Of a DNA stretch of 64,000 nt, positions 1 to 8,649 are shown piece by piece (the stretch's first letter is position 1; the number at the start of each line of letters is the position of its first letter). The stretch is from contig JAEYTP010000087.1 in NCBI GenBank assembly GCA_023433945.1, positions 3,748 through 67,747 of the forward strand. Direction: 5' to 3'. This DNA comes from Bacillota bacterium (GTDB lineage Bacteria; Bacillota; Clostridia; Acetivibrionales; DSM-1351). The position numbers and the translations under genes are program-made. The notes under the pieces are model-generated. The model made no database searches. It was given only the letters and a program-made list of their open reading frames with translations, and had not been told where the DNA came from.

Positions 1-1532
1 TTATTACAATATGTTATGGTTATAGCGTCCTTTTCCAGGCTTTCTAAATCTTTTCTCAATGAATCCTGCGGAATATTAATTGCTGAGTCCATATGAGCCT
101 CATTATATTGCTTGCTGACTCTGACATCAATTATCTGTACTTTATCATGAGTGTTTTCTATGTTTTGAACCTCATTAGCTGTGATTACTGGTCTGCTTTT
201 ATTAATAGCGTTGTCCAGAATCATTCCTGTATAATGAATTGGATCCTTTGTAGTTGAAAATGGTGGCGCATATGCAAGATCCAGATGAAACAATTCATCT
301 ACTTTTGCTCCATATGTTATTAATGTTACAAATACATCGATTCTCTTATCAACACCTTCATATCCAATAATTTGCACGCCCAGTATCTTCTGAGAATTTT
401 TATCTGCAACAGCCTTTATAACCATTTCTTTTCCATTAAAATAACCTGGTTTATCGGGTTTGATATTGTGGCATACAACAATATCATAACCTTCAGATAT
501 TGCTTCTTTTTCAGATATGCCTGTTGTAGCAACCGCTAAATCAAATATTTTAAATATGCCAGTGCCTAAGCTTCCTTTATACTCTAGTGTCCCGCCTGAA
601 ATTACATCACCGGCTATTCTACCGGTTTTATTTGCTGTTGAACCTAAAGGTCTGTATATTGGCTTATTTGTTATAAGAGAGAATGTCTCAATGCAATCAC
701 CGCACGCATAAATATTGTCAATACTGGTTTGCATCTTGGTATTCACTTTTATGGCACCTGTAGCACCAATTTCTATCCCCGCATCCTTTGCAAGTGTTAT
801 ATTAGGCTTTATCCCTGTGGCCATTAGCACCATATCACTAGAAAGTTCTTTTCCGTCCTCAAATATAACTTTATTATCTTGTATTTCTATAATAGTTGTA
901 TTCTTAAATATCTTGATATTTTTCTTTAATAAAGCTTTTTCCAAGTAATTAGCCATATCATCATCAAGATTTGGAGTCAATTTGTCCATCTTTTCAACTA
1001 TTGAAACGTCAATACCTGTAGCCATTAGGTTTTCTAGCATTTCAAACCCTATAAAGCCAGAGCCAACAATCACAGCACTCTGAGGCTTATTCTCATCAAT
1101 AAACCTCTTTATATTCCTTGCATCTTGAACATTTCTGAGAAAGAAAACATTTTTATTTTCAATACCCTTAATTGAAGGAACAAATGGTAGCGCCCCAGTA
1201 GCTATAACTAACTTATCATATTTATCTTGGAATACCTCGTTTGTGGTAAGATTCCTAACTGTTAGTTCGTTAGATTTAGAATCTATTTTTAATACTTCAC
1301 AGCCAGTAAAGATATCTATGTTATATTTTTTCTTAAAATACTCTGTATCTCTGGGTGTAAGCTCTTCGATACTATCTATTTGGCCACCAATATAATACGG
1401 CAGTCCACAACCGGAATAGGATACATCCTGATGTTTTTCATATATTATTATTTCTGCACTATCATCGTTTCTACGAGCCTTTGCAGCTGCTGAAGTACCG
1501 GCTGCTACAGCACCGATAACAAGTATTCTCAT
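1..1532 (-). CDS. CoA-disulfide reductase-like FAD/NAD(P) oxidoreductase with C-terminal rhodanese domain (3' end off window)
   Basis: Reads from ATG at 1532 leftwards without a stop to the window edge (510 codons seen), so it is partial at the C-terminus. The N-terminus has the dinucleotide-binding motif GAVAAG (residues 7-12) and the redox-active cysteine C42 in SYSGCGLPYY, as in CoA-disulfide reductases and NADH oxidases of the single-cysteine class. A second nucleotide-binding site (VIVGSGFIG) and an FAD motif ending YACGDC follow. After about residue 440 a rhodanese-like domain starts (VQIIDVRV), and the visible sequence stops at TYCN, just inside the rhodanese catalytic loop, whose cysteine codon is at 6-8. 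Fusions of this kind are associated with reduction of CoA-disulfide, polysulfide or persulfide; which substrate is used here cannot be decided. It stands alone, reading away from the neighbouring unknown gene. Confidence 0.85.
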   Translation of the reverse strand, partial: MRILVIGAVAAGTSAAAKARRNDDSAEIIIYEKHQDVSYSGCGLPYYIGGQIDSIEELTPRDTEYFKKKYNIDIFTGCEVLKIDSKSNELTVRNLTTNEVFQDKYDKLVIATGALPFVPSIKGIENKNVFFLRNVQDARNIKRFIDENKPQSAVIVGSGFIGFEMLENLMATGIDVSIVEKMDKLTPNLDDDMANYLEKALLKKNIKIFKNTTIIEIQDNKVIFEDGKELSSDMVLMATGIKPNITLAKDAGIEIGATGAIKVNTKMQTSIDNIYACGDCIETFSLITNKPIYRPLGSTANKTGRIAGDVISGGTLEYKGSLGTGIFKIFDLAVATTGISEKEAISEGYDIVVCHNIKPDKPGYFNGKEMVIKAVADKNSQKILGVQIIGYEGVDKRIDVFVTLITYGAKVDELFHLDLAYAPPFSTTKDPIHYTGMILDNAINKSRPVITANEVQNIENTHDKVQIIDVRVSKQYNEAHMDSAINIPQDSLRKDLESLEKDAITITYCN

Positions 1533-1802
1533 ATTTTATACCTCATAAATTTATTTAACAATGGTCTAATTAATGGTGCGCAAATTAATAATATAATAAT
1601 AATTCATTTAATTAATAATATTACTCATTAAATAGCTATTTATTATATGTTTTTTAAATTTAAAGAATTATTGTGAATATGACTATAAAGGCTTATGAAG
1701 AAATAAAAAGTTGGCACATGGTTAATAAATGTTATAAAACCAGCATTAAAAAACTAAATGTTTTATGTAAATGCAAATGTTTTATTTCTATATGTTGATT
1801 TG
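1533..1802. repeat. AT-rich intergenic with short degenerate repeats after the 1803 stop codon
   Basis: No gene seen. On the minus strand the last codons and stop of the next gene (AAACATTTAG, ending at 1803) recur in near-identical form around 1755-1765 and 1774-1784, within an AT-rich stretch. This fits the window-wide pattern of repeats seeded at gene 3' ends, but is the weakest example of it. Confidence 0.35.
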
Positions 1803-2333
1803 CTAAATGTTTCTTAGGTATAATGACCCCTCATAAACTATACTAAAACGACTATTTTCTCTAAAGTCCTTTGCCGTTACTAAAGTGTCTTCTTTATCAA
1901 AATTCATTACATGTGCTTCTTTAAGTACATGGCTTACGAATTGAGAGCAAAAATATTTGTTCTTGAAAGAGAATCCCTTTCCAAAGAATCTAAGAAATAA
2001 CCCTAATATATTATATGAATAATTTTCAGCGTTCTTCTCAAAATGACTGATTTTATTGAGTATCTCATAGTATGACTTCTCATTTACTTCAAGCTCAAGT
2101 ATTCTACAACAAGCATTTGGGAATCTTTCAAACCACTCATCATACTTTTCTATTACAAATCCACCAATAAAAGGGTTATGTAAGTTTTTTCTTCCAAAGC
2201 TATACCCGTATTCTGCATCCTTGTTTGTAATAATAGAAACGTGAACATACCTTTCCTTGGTGTATGCTTTTATTATTCTACCTAAAACTGAATGGGTAAA
2301 AGAAATCATTATGTATATTTTATATGTATTCAT
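1803..2333 (-). CDS. YiiX-like permuted papain-fold (NlpC/P60-related) protein
   Basis: A 176-aa protein of the kind annotated as YiiX/permuted NlpC-P60 hydrolase. It has a His in the YVHVSI segment followed by a Cys in YFCSQFV, the order expected of circularly permuted papain-like enzymes, where His precedes Cys. No signal peptide or membrane helix is evident. The start chosen is the ATG at 2333, preceded by GAGAGGAAC at good spacing; an in-frame ATG at 2399 has no ribosome-binding site. Substrate unknown; relatives act on amide or ester bonds in cell wall or lipids. It has no co-directional partner close by, and the ACR3 gene upstream is a separate unit. Confidence 0.55.
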   Translation of the reverse strand: MNTYKIYIMISFTHSVLGRIIKAYTKERYVHVSIITNKDAEYGYSFGRKNLHNPFIGGFVIEKYDEWFERFPNACCRILELEVNEKSYYEILNKISHFEKNAENYSYNILGLFLRFFGKGFSFKNKYFCSQFVSHVLKEAHVMNFDKEDTLVTAKDFRENSRFSIVYEGSLYLRNI

Positions 2334-2453
2334 ACAAAAGTTCCTCTCGTGCCAATTGTCTTTATCTATATGTCCTTCTACACATTTCTTTATCGCCATT
2401 ATATCACATTATTTATATTTTATAAATTATTATTGTAAAAATTAACAGTTAAA

Positions 2454-3503
2454 TTAAGGTTTATCATATAGCTTATTTTTTAGGGCTAAAGCTATATTTA
2501 CAAAGGCTATCATTACAGGGACTTCTATTAGCGGACCAATAACTGCAGCAAATGCTTGATCCGACGCAATACCAAATATACTGACTGCTACAGCTATTGC
2601 TAATTCAAAATTATTACTTGCAGCAGTGAATGCTAGTGTCACCGTTTCTTCATACTTAAATCCCGCCTTATATGACATAAAAAAGCTTATAAAAAACATT
2701 ATTGCAAAGTAAATTAGCAATGGGATTGCAATTCTTAAAACATTTATAGGATGCTCAATTATTTGTTCGCCCTTGGTAACAAACATGATTACTATTGTAT
2801 AAAGTAAGGCTATTAGTGCTAGCGGTGAGATTTTAGGTATGAAAACATTTTCGTACCACTCTCTCCCCTTTTTTCTAATAAGTATTACTCTGGAAAAAAA
2901 GCCTGCAGCAAAAGGTATACCTAAATATATTAATACACTCTTCGCAACATCCCACATTGAAATATCTATATTATGTACACTCCAAGATAATCCCAAAAGC
3001 TTTGGTATAAGGGTCACAAACAGATAAATATATACCGAATAGAAAAGTATTTGAAAAATTGAGTTTAAGGCTACCATAGCTGCACAGTACTCATTGTCAC
3101 CCTTTGCAAGTGTATTCCACACTATTACCATAGCTATGCATCTAGCTAAACCAATGATTATTAGCCCTATTGCAAATCCTGATAAATCAGGTAGAAATAT
3201 TATTGCAAGTGAAAACATTATTAATGGTCCGATAATCCAGTTTTGGATTAATGAAAATATTAGTACTTTCTTGTTATTTGATACTTTTCCTATTTGCTCA
3301 TATTTTACCTTCGCCAATGGCGGATACATCATTATGATTAAGCCAATGGCTATAGGCCAAGAAATTGTTCCACTGCTCATTTGTTCAATGGATTTGCCTA
3401 GTTCAGGGAAAGCATATCCTCCTAGCACACCAATTGCCATAGCAATAAATATCCATAGCGTCAAAAACCTGTCAAGAAATGATAACTTTGCTCTCTGTTC
3501 CAT
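2454..3503 (-). CDS. ACR3-family arsenite efflux transporter
   Basis: A 349-aa protein with about ten hydrophobic segments matching the ACR3 (arsenical resistance-3) family, which exports arsenite using the proton gradient. The family's conserved cysteine appears in GLARCIAMV (around residue 121), and the C-terminal half carries the conserved [12 protein letters not shown] segment with paired small residues. The start is ATG at 3503 with AAGGAG eight bases upstream. No arsR, arsC or arsA gene lies next to it, so its regulator must be encoded elsewhere. A consensus promoter followed by a 20-bp inverted repeat sits directly upstream (3522-3573) and suggests repressor control, presumably by an ArsR-type protein in trans (inference). 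Confidence 0.9.
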   Translation of the reverse strand: MEQRAKLSFLDRFLTLWIFIAMAIGVLGGYAFPELGKSIEQMSSGTISWPIAIGLIIMMYPPLAKVKYEQIGKVSNNKKVLIFSLIQNWIIGPLIMFSLAIIFLPDLSGFAIGLIIIGLARCIAMVIVWNTLAKGDNEYCAAMVALNSIFQILFYSVYIYLFVTLIPKLLGLSWSVHNIDISMWDVAKSVLIYLGIPFAAGFFSRVILIRKKGREWYENVFIPKISPLALIALLYTIVIMFVTKGEQIIEHPINVLRIAIPLLIYFAIMFFISFFMSYKAGFKYEETVTLAFTAASNNFELAIAVAVSIFGIASDQAFAAVIGPLIEVPVMIAFVNIALALKNKLYDKP

Positions 3504-3521
3504 CTATAATCTCCTTAAAAC

Positions 3522-3541
3522 ATATAGAAACTTTTCTATAT
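3522..3541. promoter_or_regulatory. inverted-repeat operator in front of ACR3 gene
   Basis: A perfect inverted repeat with 9-bp arms (ATATAGAAA / TTTCTATAT) and a 2-bp centre lies between the -10 box and the ribosome-binding site of the ACR3 gene. Its place at the expected transcription start suits a repressor such as ArsR/SmtB. A second, imperfect ATAGA...TCTAT element lies inside the promoter at about 3552-3574. Confidence 0.6.
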
Positions 3542-3544
3542 AAA

Positions 3545-3573
3545 ATTATATTATAGAAATAGATAAATGTCTA
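3545..3573 (-). promoter_or_regulatory. sigma-A promoter of ACR3 gene
   Basis: On the minus strand TAGACA (3568-3573) and TATAAT (3545-3550) are separated by exactly 17 bp. The inverted repeat at 3522-3541 follows directly. Confidence 0.75.
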
Positions 3574-3596
3574 TATCTTACATTTCAATATAACAA

Positions 3597-3650
3597 AATC
3601 ACCCTCACATCGAATGTAGCTATTTAAGCAACATCAATATGAAGGTGATT
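3597..3650 (-). terminator. possible glyA terminator beyond the repeat block
   Basis: AATCACC (3597-3603) pairs with GGTGATT (3644-3650) around a long loop that can fold further. On the minus strand the right arm is followed by TTTTGTTATATT. It would end glyA transcription after the tandem repeats. The T-tract is interrupted, so this is tentative. Confidence 0.4.
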
Positions 3651-3690
3651 ACTTTAACAAAGCATATAAATTGTCTTAACGAAATAACTA

Positions 3691-3848
3691 ATTAAGTATT
3701 AGTATAAAAATTGATTTCTAATATATTAGCATAAGTATATACTGATTTCTAATAAATTAGTATAAGTATAAAAACTCTTTCCTAATAAATTAGTATTAGA
3801 ATAAAACTGATTTCCTGATATACTAGCATAAGTATTTATACTGATTAC
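3691..3848. repeat. five degenerate 33-bp tandem repeats after glyA
   Basis: Five copies of a roughly 33-bp unit (minus-strand core AAATCAGTTTTTATACTTATACTAATTTATTAG) start about 5 bp after the glyA stop codon. Copies diverge by substitutions and small indels. The middle copies are exactly 33 bp and so stay in frame with each other. No inverted-repeat terminator or gene is seen in them. Confidence 0.8.
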
Positions 3849-3852
3849 TAAA

Positions 3853-5091
3853 TTATCTATATAAAGGATACTTCGAGCAAAGTTCATTAACTCTTGCACG
3901 TATTTGGTCCTGACTATTGTCAAAATCAGTGATAGTAAGATGAATCAAATCTGCTATCTCTGCCATATCAGCTTCGTTCATTCCTCTAGCAGTAACTGCC
4001 GGAGTTCCAAGTCTGATACCGCTTGTAATAAATGGACTTAAAGTATCAAAAGGAATACCATTCTTGTTACAAGTAATGCAAACCTCATCAAGCTTAAGCT
4101 GTGCTTCCTTACCAGTAATGTTCATATTAGTAAGGTTAACAAGCATCAAGTGGTTGTCAGTACCATCTGAAACTAGCTTGAAGCCCTTTTCCATCATTGC
4201 AATTGACAATGCTTTTGCATTCTTTACAATGTTCTGCTGGTACTGCTTGAATTCTGGTGATAATACTTCCTTGAAGCTAACAGCCTTAGCAGCAATAACG
4301 TGGCAAAGAGGGCCACCTTGTGTACCTGGGAACACAGCAGAATCAATCTTCTTCTGGTATTCAGACTTACATAAAATCATACCGCCTCTTGGACCTCTAA
4401 GGGTTTTGTGAGTTGTGGTAGTAACTACATCAGCATAAGGTACTGGGCTTGGATGAACGCCTGCAGCAACAAGACCTGCAATATGAGCCATATCAACCAT
4501 AAGAATAGCTCCAACCTCATCTGCAATTTCTCTGAATGCCTTGAAATCGAGAGTTCTTGGGTAAGCACTTGCACCAGCTACAATGAGCTTTGGAGAATTT
4601 GCTTTTGCTATATTTCTCAACTCATCATAGTCTATGTAGCAATTGTCTTCACGAACTCCATAAGGAACTACTTTATAGTACTTTCCAGAAACATTTACAG
4701 GGCTGCCATGGCTTAAATGTCCACCATGAGCTAAATTCATGCCTAAAATTGTATCTCCTGGATTCAAAAATGCAAAGTATACTGCTGAATTAGCCTGAGC
4801 ACCAGAATGTGGCTGGACATTTGCATGGTCAGCACCGAATATTTCTTTTGCTCTGTCGATAGCAAGCTGCTCTATTACGTCAACGTGCTCACATCCACCG
4901 TAATATCTTTTGCCAGGATATCCTTCTGCATATTTGTTTGTCAATGGAGTGCCTAATGCTTCGATAACAGCATCGCTAACAAAATTCTCAGATGCTATTA
5001 ACTCAATCTTATTTCTCTGGCGGTTAACTTCAAGCTCAATAGCTTCAGCAACCTCAGGGTCGAATTTTTTTATAGTATCAATATTATACAC
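3853..5091 (-). CDS. glyA: serine hydroxymethyltransferase
   Basis: PLP enzyme converting serine plus tetrahydrofolate to glycine plus 5,10-methylene-THF, the main one-carbon source. About 412 aa, the usual length. Seen in the sequence: IELIASENF near the N-terminus, the conserved GGHLSHG, the PLP-binding lysine in [14 protein letters not shown] (about K229) and the C-terminal [10 protein letters not shown]. The start is taken as GTG at 5091, which follows GGGGGAAA at good spacing; the open frame extends five codons further to a TTG without its own ribosome-binding site. It has its own promoter (5201-5230) and is probably monocistronic. Its stop is followed at once by the tandem-repeat block. 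Confidence 0.97.
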   Translation of the reverse strand: MYNIDTIKKFDPEVAEAIELEVNRQRNKIELIASENFVSDAVIEALGTPLTNKYAEGYPGKRYYGGCEHVDVIEQLAIDRAKEIFGADHANVQPHSGAQANSAVYFAFLNPGDTILGMNLAHGGHLSHGSPVNVSGKYYKVVPYGVREDNCYIDYDELRNIAKANSPKLIVAGASAYPRTLDFKAFREIADEVGAILMVDMAHIAGLVAAGVHPSPVPYADVVTTTTHKTLRGPRGGMILCKSEYQKKIDSAVFPGTQGGPLCHVIAAKAVSFKEVLSPEFKQYQQNIVKNAKALSIAMMEKGFKLVSDGTDNHLMLVNLTNMNITGKEAQLKLDEVCITCNKNGIPFDTLSPFITSGIRLGTPAVTARGMNEADMAEIADLIHLTITDFDNSQDQIRARVNELCSKYPLYR

Positions 5092-5200
5092 CGCTATTTC
5101 CCCCAATTCGTTTTTAAAAAAATTTATATTATCCTGTCAATCTAACACTATAAGTTCTGTACTGTATATCATTAAGAAACAGGTAAATAACACAACTAAA

Positions 5201-5230
5201 ATTATAATAAAATATGAATATATATGTCAA
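5201..5230 (-). promoter_or_regulatory. glyA promoter
   Basis: Minus-strand TTGACA (5225-5230) and TATAAT (5201-5206) with 18-bp spacing, giving a leader of about 100 nt before the GTG start. No riboswitch fold was recognised in the leader. Confidence 0.6.
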
Positions 5231-5267
5231 TTAATACTTCCCGTTTTGTTAGATTTTGGCGATTGTT

Positions 5268-6266
5268 TTATGATGTATGTTCTAGCTTATACAACTCATC
5301 TGAATCGCTTTGGACTAGCTCTTCTTTTAAACCAGTATTACTATCATATATAAATCTACCCTCTGAAGCAGGAGTTATTTTACCAATACATGCTACCGGT
5401 ATTTGGTGCTCGTTATATATTCGGGATAGCTCGTCCGCATTGGACGTAGCAATAATCATGCTACCACTAGATATCAACCTAAGTGGATCAATTGAAAATA
5501 GTTTACATATTTCAACTGTTGCACTATCCACTGGAATATCATTTTTATTAATAATTATTCCAAGTCCCGATGCTTCAGCAATCTCCCATGCTGCACCCAA
5601 TACTCCACCTTCAGTAACATCGTGCATTGCACTTACACCTAATTCTCCTGCCATTACACCTTCTTTCACAACGCTAATTTGATTAATAAAGCTTTTAGCG
5701 CGCTGTATTGTAGCAGCACCAAGCGATTGTTTTAAAACATGTTCAAAATCATTCGCAATAATAGCAGTGCCTTCTAATCCTGCAAACTTTGTAATAAGTA
5801 CGCTGTCTCCAACCTTTGCGCCATTAGATGTAATTAATCTTCCTTTTGGAGCTTTTCCGATTGCAGTTGTAGAAATAACTACTCTGTTTACTGCAGGTGT
5901 AACCTCTGTATGTCCACCTAAAATCTCAACATTGAGCTCTTTTGAGGTAGCACAAATCTGATCCATAATAAACTCAAGTTCTTTTTCTGTAATTGTTGTA
6001 GGACATAAGAGAGTAACCATAAGCCCTAGGGGTTCTACTCCGCTAGAAGCTATATCATTACAAGAGATATGAACACTTAATCGACCAATCTCATTTATAG
6101 CACCTGTTATTGGGTCGGTGGAAATAACACAATCAAATTGTCCAAAGTCAATAGCAGTACAATCTTCACCTATTCCAGGCCTTAATATAACATCTTGTCT
6201 GAAGTTATTAATTTTGCTTAATATAAGTTTATTTAAAATATCATTAGGTACTTTACCCGTTTTCAT
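5268..6266 (-). CDS. AIR synthase-related protein (PurM/HypE/SelD/ThiL superfamily)
   Basis: A 332-aa protein with the superfamily features: an N-terminal GEDC motif in RPGIGEDCTAID for ATP/phosphate binding, the STDPI loop, HISCNDIASSG, and GGHTEVTP. The second half has MHDVTEGGVLGA and the SSGSMIIA segment. It is closest in layout to HypE-like proteins, but the C-terminal cysteine peptide that receives the carbamoyl group in true HypE is missing (the chain ends YKLEHTS), and no hyp gene lies nearby. The start is ATG at 6266 behind GGAGG. Substrate unknown; an ATP-dependent small-molecule or cofactor reaction is likely from the family. It is followed by the glyA promoter. Confidence 0.75.
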   Translation of the reverse strand: MKTGKVPNDILNKLILSKINNFRQDVILRPGIGEDCTAIDFGQFDCVISTDPITGAINEIGRLSVHISCNDIASSGVEPLGLMVTLLCPTTITEKELEFIMDQICATSKELNVEILGGHTEVTPAVNRVVISTTAIGKAPKGRLITSNGAKVGDSVLITKFAGLEGTAIIANDFEHVLKQSLGAATIQRAKSFINQISVVKEGVMAGELGVSAMHDVTEGGVLGAAWEIAEASGLGIIINKNDIPVDSATVEICKLFSIDPLRLISSGSMIIATSNADELSRIYNEHQIPVACIGKITPASEGRFIYDSNTGLKEELVQSDSDELYKLEHTS

Positions 6267-6322
6267 TTGTGCCTCCAGTTAGAAAAAAGAATACCACAAT
6301 CATTGAATAATTATATACTTAA

Positions 6323-7003
6323 TCAGGATTTTTGTGAAGCCATTGCATCCTTTGCCAACTGAATTTGGTCTCTAGTCATATCAAGAAGATTTGGGACATT
6401 TTTAGCACCTGATGAAGAAATTACCTTACTAAACCATTGAAGGCAGTCCTCATACTTGCCCAATCGTCTATATAGCTCCCCAATTATGTACATACAAGTA
6501 TATTCATCTAATTTATCTATAGGAAAACGTTCCTTTTCATAAGCGGTACGGTATGCTTCCACTGCAAAGTTCAAAAAGTCCAGTTCCTTAGTATCATTCT
6601 TAGATCTATAAAGCCAAGCTAGGCGGAGACATATACGAGCAATGTCACTGCTTTTACTATTTCTAACCTTATAATTTAATAAAGCCAGCTTAAAGGTTTC
6701 TATAGCAGTGTCAATTGTCCTTTCACCGCTAAAACTTCGACTAGCCCAATGTCCGCTAATATTAGCCTTTATTGCTTGGATTTCCCTTGATAGTATAGTC
6801 TCAAACTTATCCTGAAAATTGGAATATCCGCAGAATTCGCATACCCAAATATCATAAAATAGAGGGTTTAAATCTTCGTAGTGCACACATAAGTCAGTAT
6901 CTCTTGACTTAACCTTTATCGATTTGCTCTTTACTTTAGTGACCTCAATCTCCTTGTTACAGACTGGGCAAATTACTTTTTTGTTATAGAGCAGTGCGTT
7001 CAT
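6323..7003 (-). CDS. DUF2225 family protein
   Basis: About 226 aa. The N-terminus has two CxxC pairs (ICPVCNKE and CEFCGYSN) that would form a zinc ribbon, followed by a helical tail resembling TPR repeats (YRTAYEKE, YIIGELYRRLGKYEDCLQWF). This is the DUF2225 layout; function unknown. The ATG at 7003 is preferred, with AAGGAAG at ideal spacing; an upstream in-frame ATG at 7021 overlaps the stop of the VanW gene and would make an ATGA junction. Either way it is translationally close to the VanW-domain gene and probably co-transcribed with it. Confidence 0.8.
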   Translation of the reverse strand: MNALLYNKKVICPVCNKEIEVTKVKSKSIKVKSRDTDLCVHYEDLNPLFYDIWVCEFCGYSNFQDKFETILSREIQAIKANISGHWASRSFSGERTIDTAIETFKLALLNYKVRNSKSSDIARICLRLAWLYRSKNDTKELDFLNFAVEAYRTAYEKERFPIDKLDEYTCMYIIGELYRRLGKYEDCLQWFSKVISSSGAKNVPNLLDMTRDQIQLAKDAMASQKS

Positions 7004-7017
7004 AAATATCTTCCTTT

Positions 7018-8418
7018 TCATGTGGAGTTTTTCAGCATGTTGTAAGTTCTATGATTAACGGCCACCTTACCCTTTAATGGCATATAAACGTCGGTACTTA
7101 TTTTTTCCGTTTTAATAACATTGCCATTTTCATCTAGAGTTTGCCTGTACAAAACAACCTTCATGCCGTTCCTTGCATTCTTTCTAACGATTTGCTGATA
7201 ATCCGCAAGACTGTCATCAATTATGTAATCAGGCTCAGGTGCCTCATAAGTTTCTAGAATAACTGGCTTTAGCTGTGTTTTAAGATCATCTGCGCGTTTT
7301 TTGCCTATAATTTGTATAGTAAGATTACTATTTTTGACAAAAGCAACAATACACACTGGATAATCTCTATTATTTTTAAACTTCAAATCAAGGTATCCTT
7401 CGGAAATGGTTGCATCCTGTCCAGGCGGTACATAGCCTAAAGGTATAGAGTGATTTGAACGCTGCACAACATTTAATCTCGATAACAGTATTGCATTATA
7501 TAAAGTAGAGGTAACCTGACATACTCCACCGCCTGTACCAGGGGTAAGTTCATTGTTGAGTATGACGGGTGCATTTCTATAACCATTTGCCTCAGTTCTT
7601 GGTCCAAGAGCTGTATTCATAGAGAACTGCTCGCCAGGCTTAACAATGATATTATTAATCTTCTGACATGCAAGCTTTACGTTGTGAGTTCTACTTTCGT
7701 CATAAGCATTGAAACTTGTAGTAAAAGTTGCAAGCAGGTCTTTTATGTCCTTTACCTCACTAACAGTGAGTCGTGGCTTAATATCATTAACAACCAATGT
7801 AATACTACTCAAATTCCTAGTATCAAGATGAGAAGAAATTATCAAATTATTGGCTACTAAGTCAAAACTTCTGCCGTAAATATCGTCTGTATAATTAATT
7901 TTACCATAATTGTAGCTGTATGACGAGGATTTTGCGTCACAATCTATTTGTTTTTTTATGTGTACAAGCTTGTCTGTAAGCTTGGATTCATTATATGATA
8001 CTGTCATCTCAAAGTTAACAGGGCTAATCTTTAAAAGGTTAATCTGTTTAGACCTTTCATACCATTTCCCACTTCTCCCAAGTTTATAAGCACTTTTAAG
8101 AGTGGTATCAATATTAAAGCAATAATCGATTTCGTTTAGTGCAAGAGGCCATGTCTTGTCATTATAAACAAGACTTATGGACGAATTCTCAAACTTATTA
8201 ATGAATTTACCATATAAAACTTTCTTTGCTTCAGCTATTGAAAGATCTGAAATATCAACACCTTCAATGTATATACCTCTATAGAAATTATCTGAATTCA
8301 AGGCTTTATATGTGTTGTATATAAAAATGCTTAATACCACTAGAAAAATACAAATGGATATGATAGCTATTTTTTTAACTTTACTTAACTTTTTATAGTG
8401 AACGACTATTTTGCTCAT
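7018..8418 (-). CDS. VanW family protein with peptidoglycan-binding (PG_binding_4) domain
   Basis: About 466 aa. One N-terminal transmembrane anchor (about residues 15-37, IAIISICIFLVVLSIF) puts the rest outside the cell. A PG_binding_4-like region (GIYIEGVDISDLS...) follows. The VanW domain in the second half carries its typical blocks NAYDESRTHN, FSMNTALGPR and GTGGGVCQVTSTLYNA. The tail contains a stretch like a YoaR/G5-type extension. These proteins are common in Firmicutes; a cell-wall role is inferred from the domains, and the exact function is unknown. The start is ATG at 8418 after AAGGGTGG; a GTG four codons upstream is also open. Confidence 0.88.
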   Translation of the reverse strand: MSKIVVHYKKLSKVKKIAIISICIFLVVLSIFIYNTYKALNSDNFYRGIYIEGVDISDLSIAEAKKVLYGKFINKFENSSISLVYNDKTWPLALNEIDYCFNIDTTLKSAYKLGRSGKWYERSKQINLLKISPVNFEMTVSYNESKLTDKLVHIKKQIDCDAKSSSYSYNYGKINYTDDIYGRSFDLVANNLIISSHLDTRNLSSITLVVNDIKPRLTVSEVKDIKDLLATFTTSFNAYDESRTHNVKLACQKINNIIVKPGEQFSMNTALGPRTEANGYRNAPVILNNELTPGTGGGVCQVTSTLYNAILLSRLNVVQRSNHSIPLGYVPPGQDATISEGYLDLKFKNNRDYPVCIVAFVKNSNLTIQIIGKKRADDLKTQLKPVILETYEAPEPDYIIDDSLADYQQIVRKNARNGMKVVLYRQTLDENGNVIKTEKISTDVYMPLKGKVAVNHRTYNMLKNST

Positions 8419-8530
8419 ATTAAAGGCCACCCTTAAAATACTTGTCTTATATAAATAATATTAATCATACATAGATATTTATACTAATTTTAAGGACAAA
8501 TTTGGTTGTGGACTATTAATTTAAAGTAAC

Positions 8531-8571
8531 AAAATAAAAAACAACCTGCTTTAAATAAGTAGACAGGTTGT
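8531..8571 (-). terminator. thiI terminator
   Basis: Hairpin ACAACCTG / CAGGTTGT (8541-8548 and 8564-8571), followed on the minus strand by TTTTTATTTTG. It separates thiI from the VanW/DUF2225 unit. Confidence 0.85.
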
Positions 8572-8649
8572 CAACTAATTTTTATAGATTGTTTTTTATT
8601 CTGGGATAGTATAGCTATAAGATAAATAGCTACATTATAGTATAAGCAT

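Noticed and set aside
3726..3923. Open frame through the 33-bp repeats overlapping glyA
   Set aside because: Shadow frame of glyA and its repeats, no ribosome-binding site.
5091..5200. Riboswitch in the glyA leader
   Set aside because: Leader of about 100 nt shows no glycine, SAM or THF riboswitch elements that I can recognise.
5268..6266. hypE
   Set aside because: No C-terminal cysteine peptide and no other hyp genes nearby.
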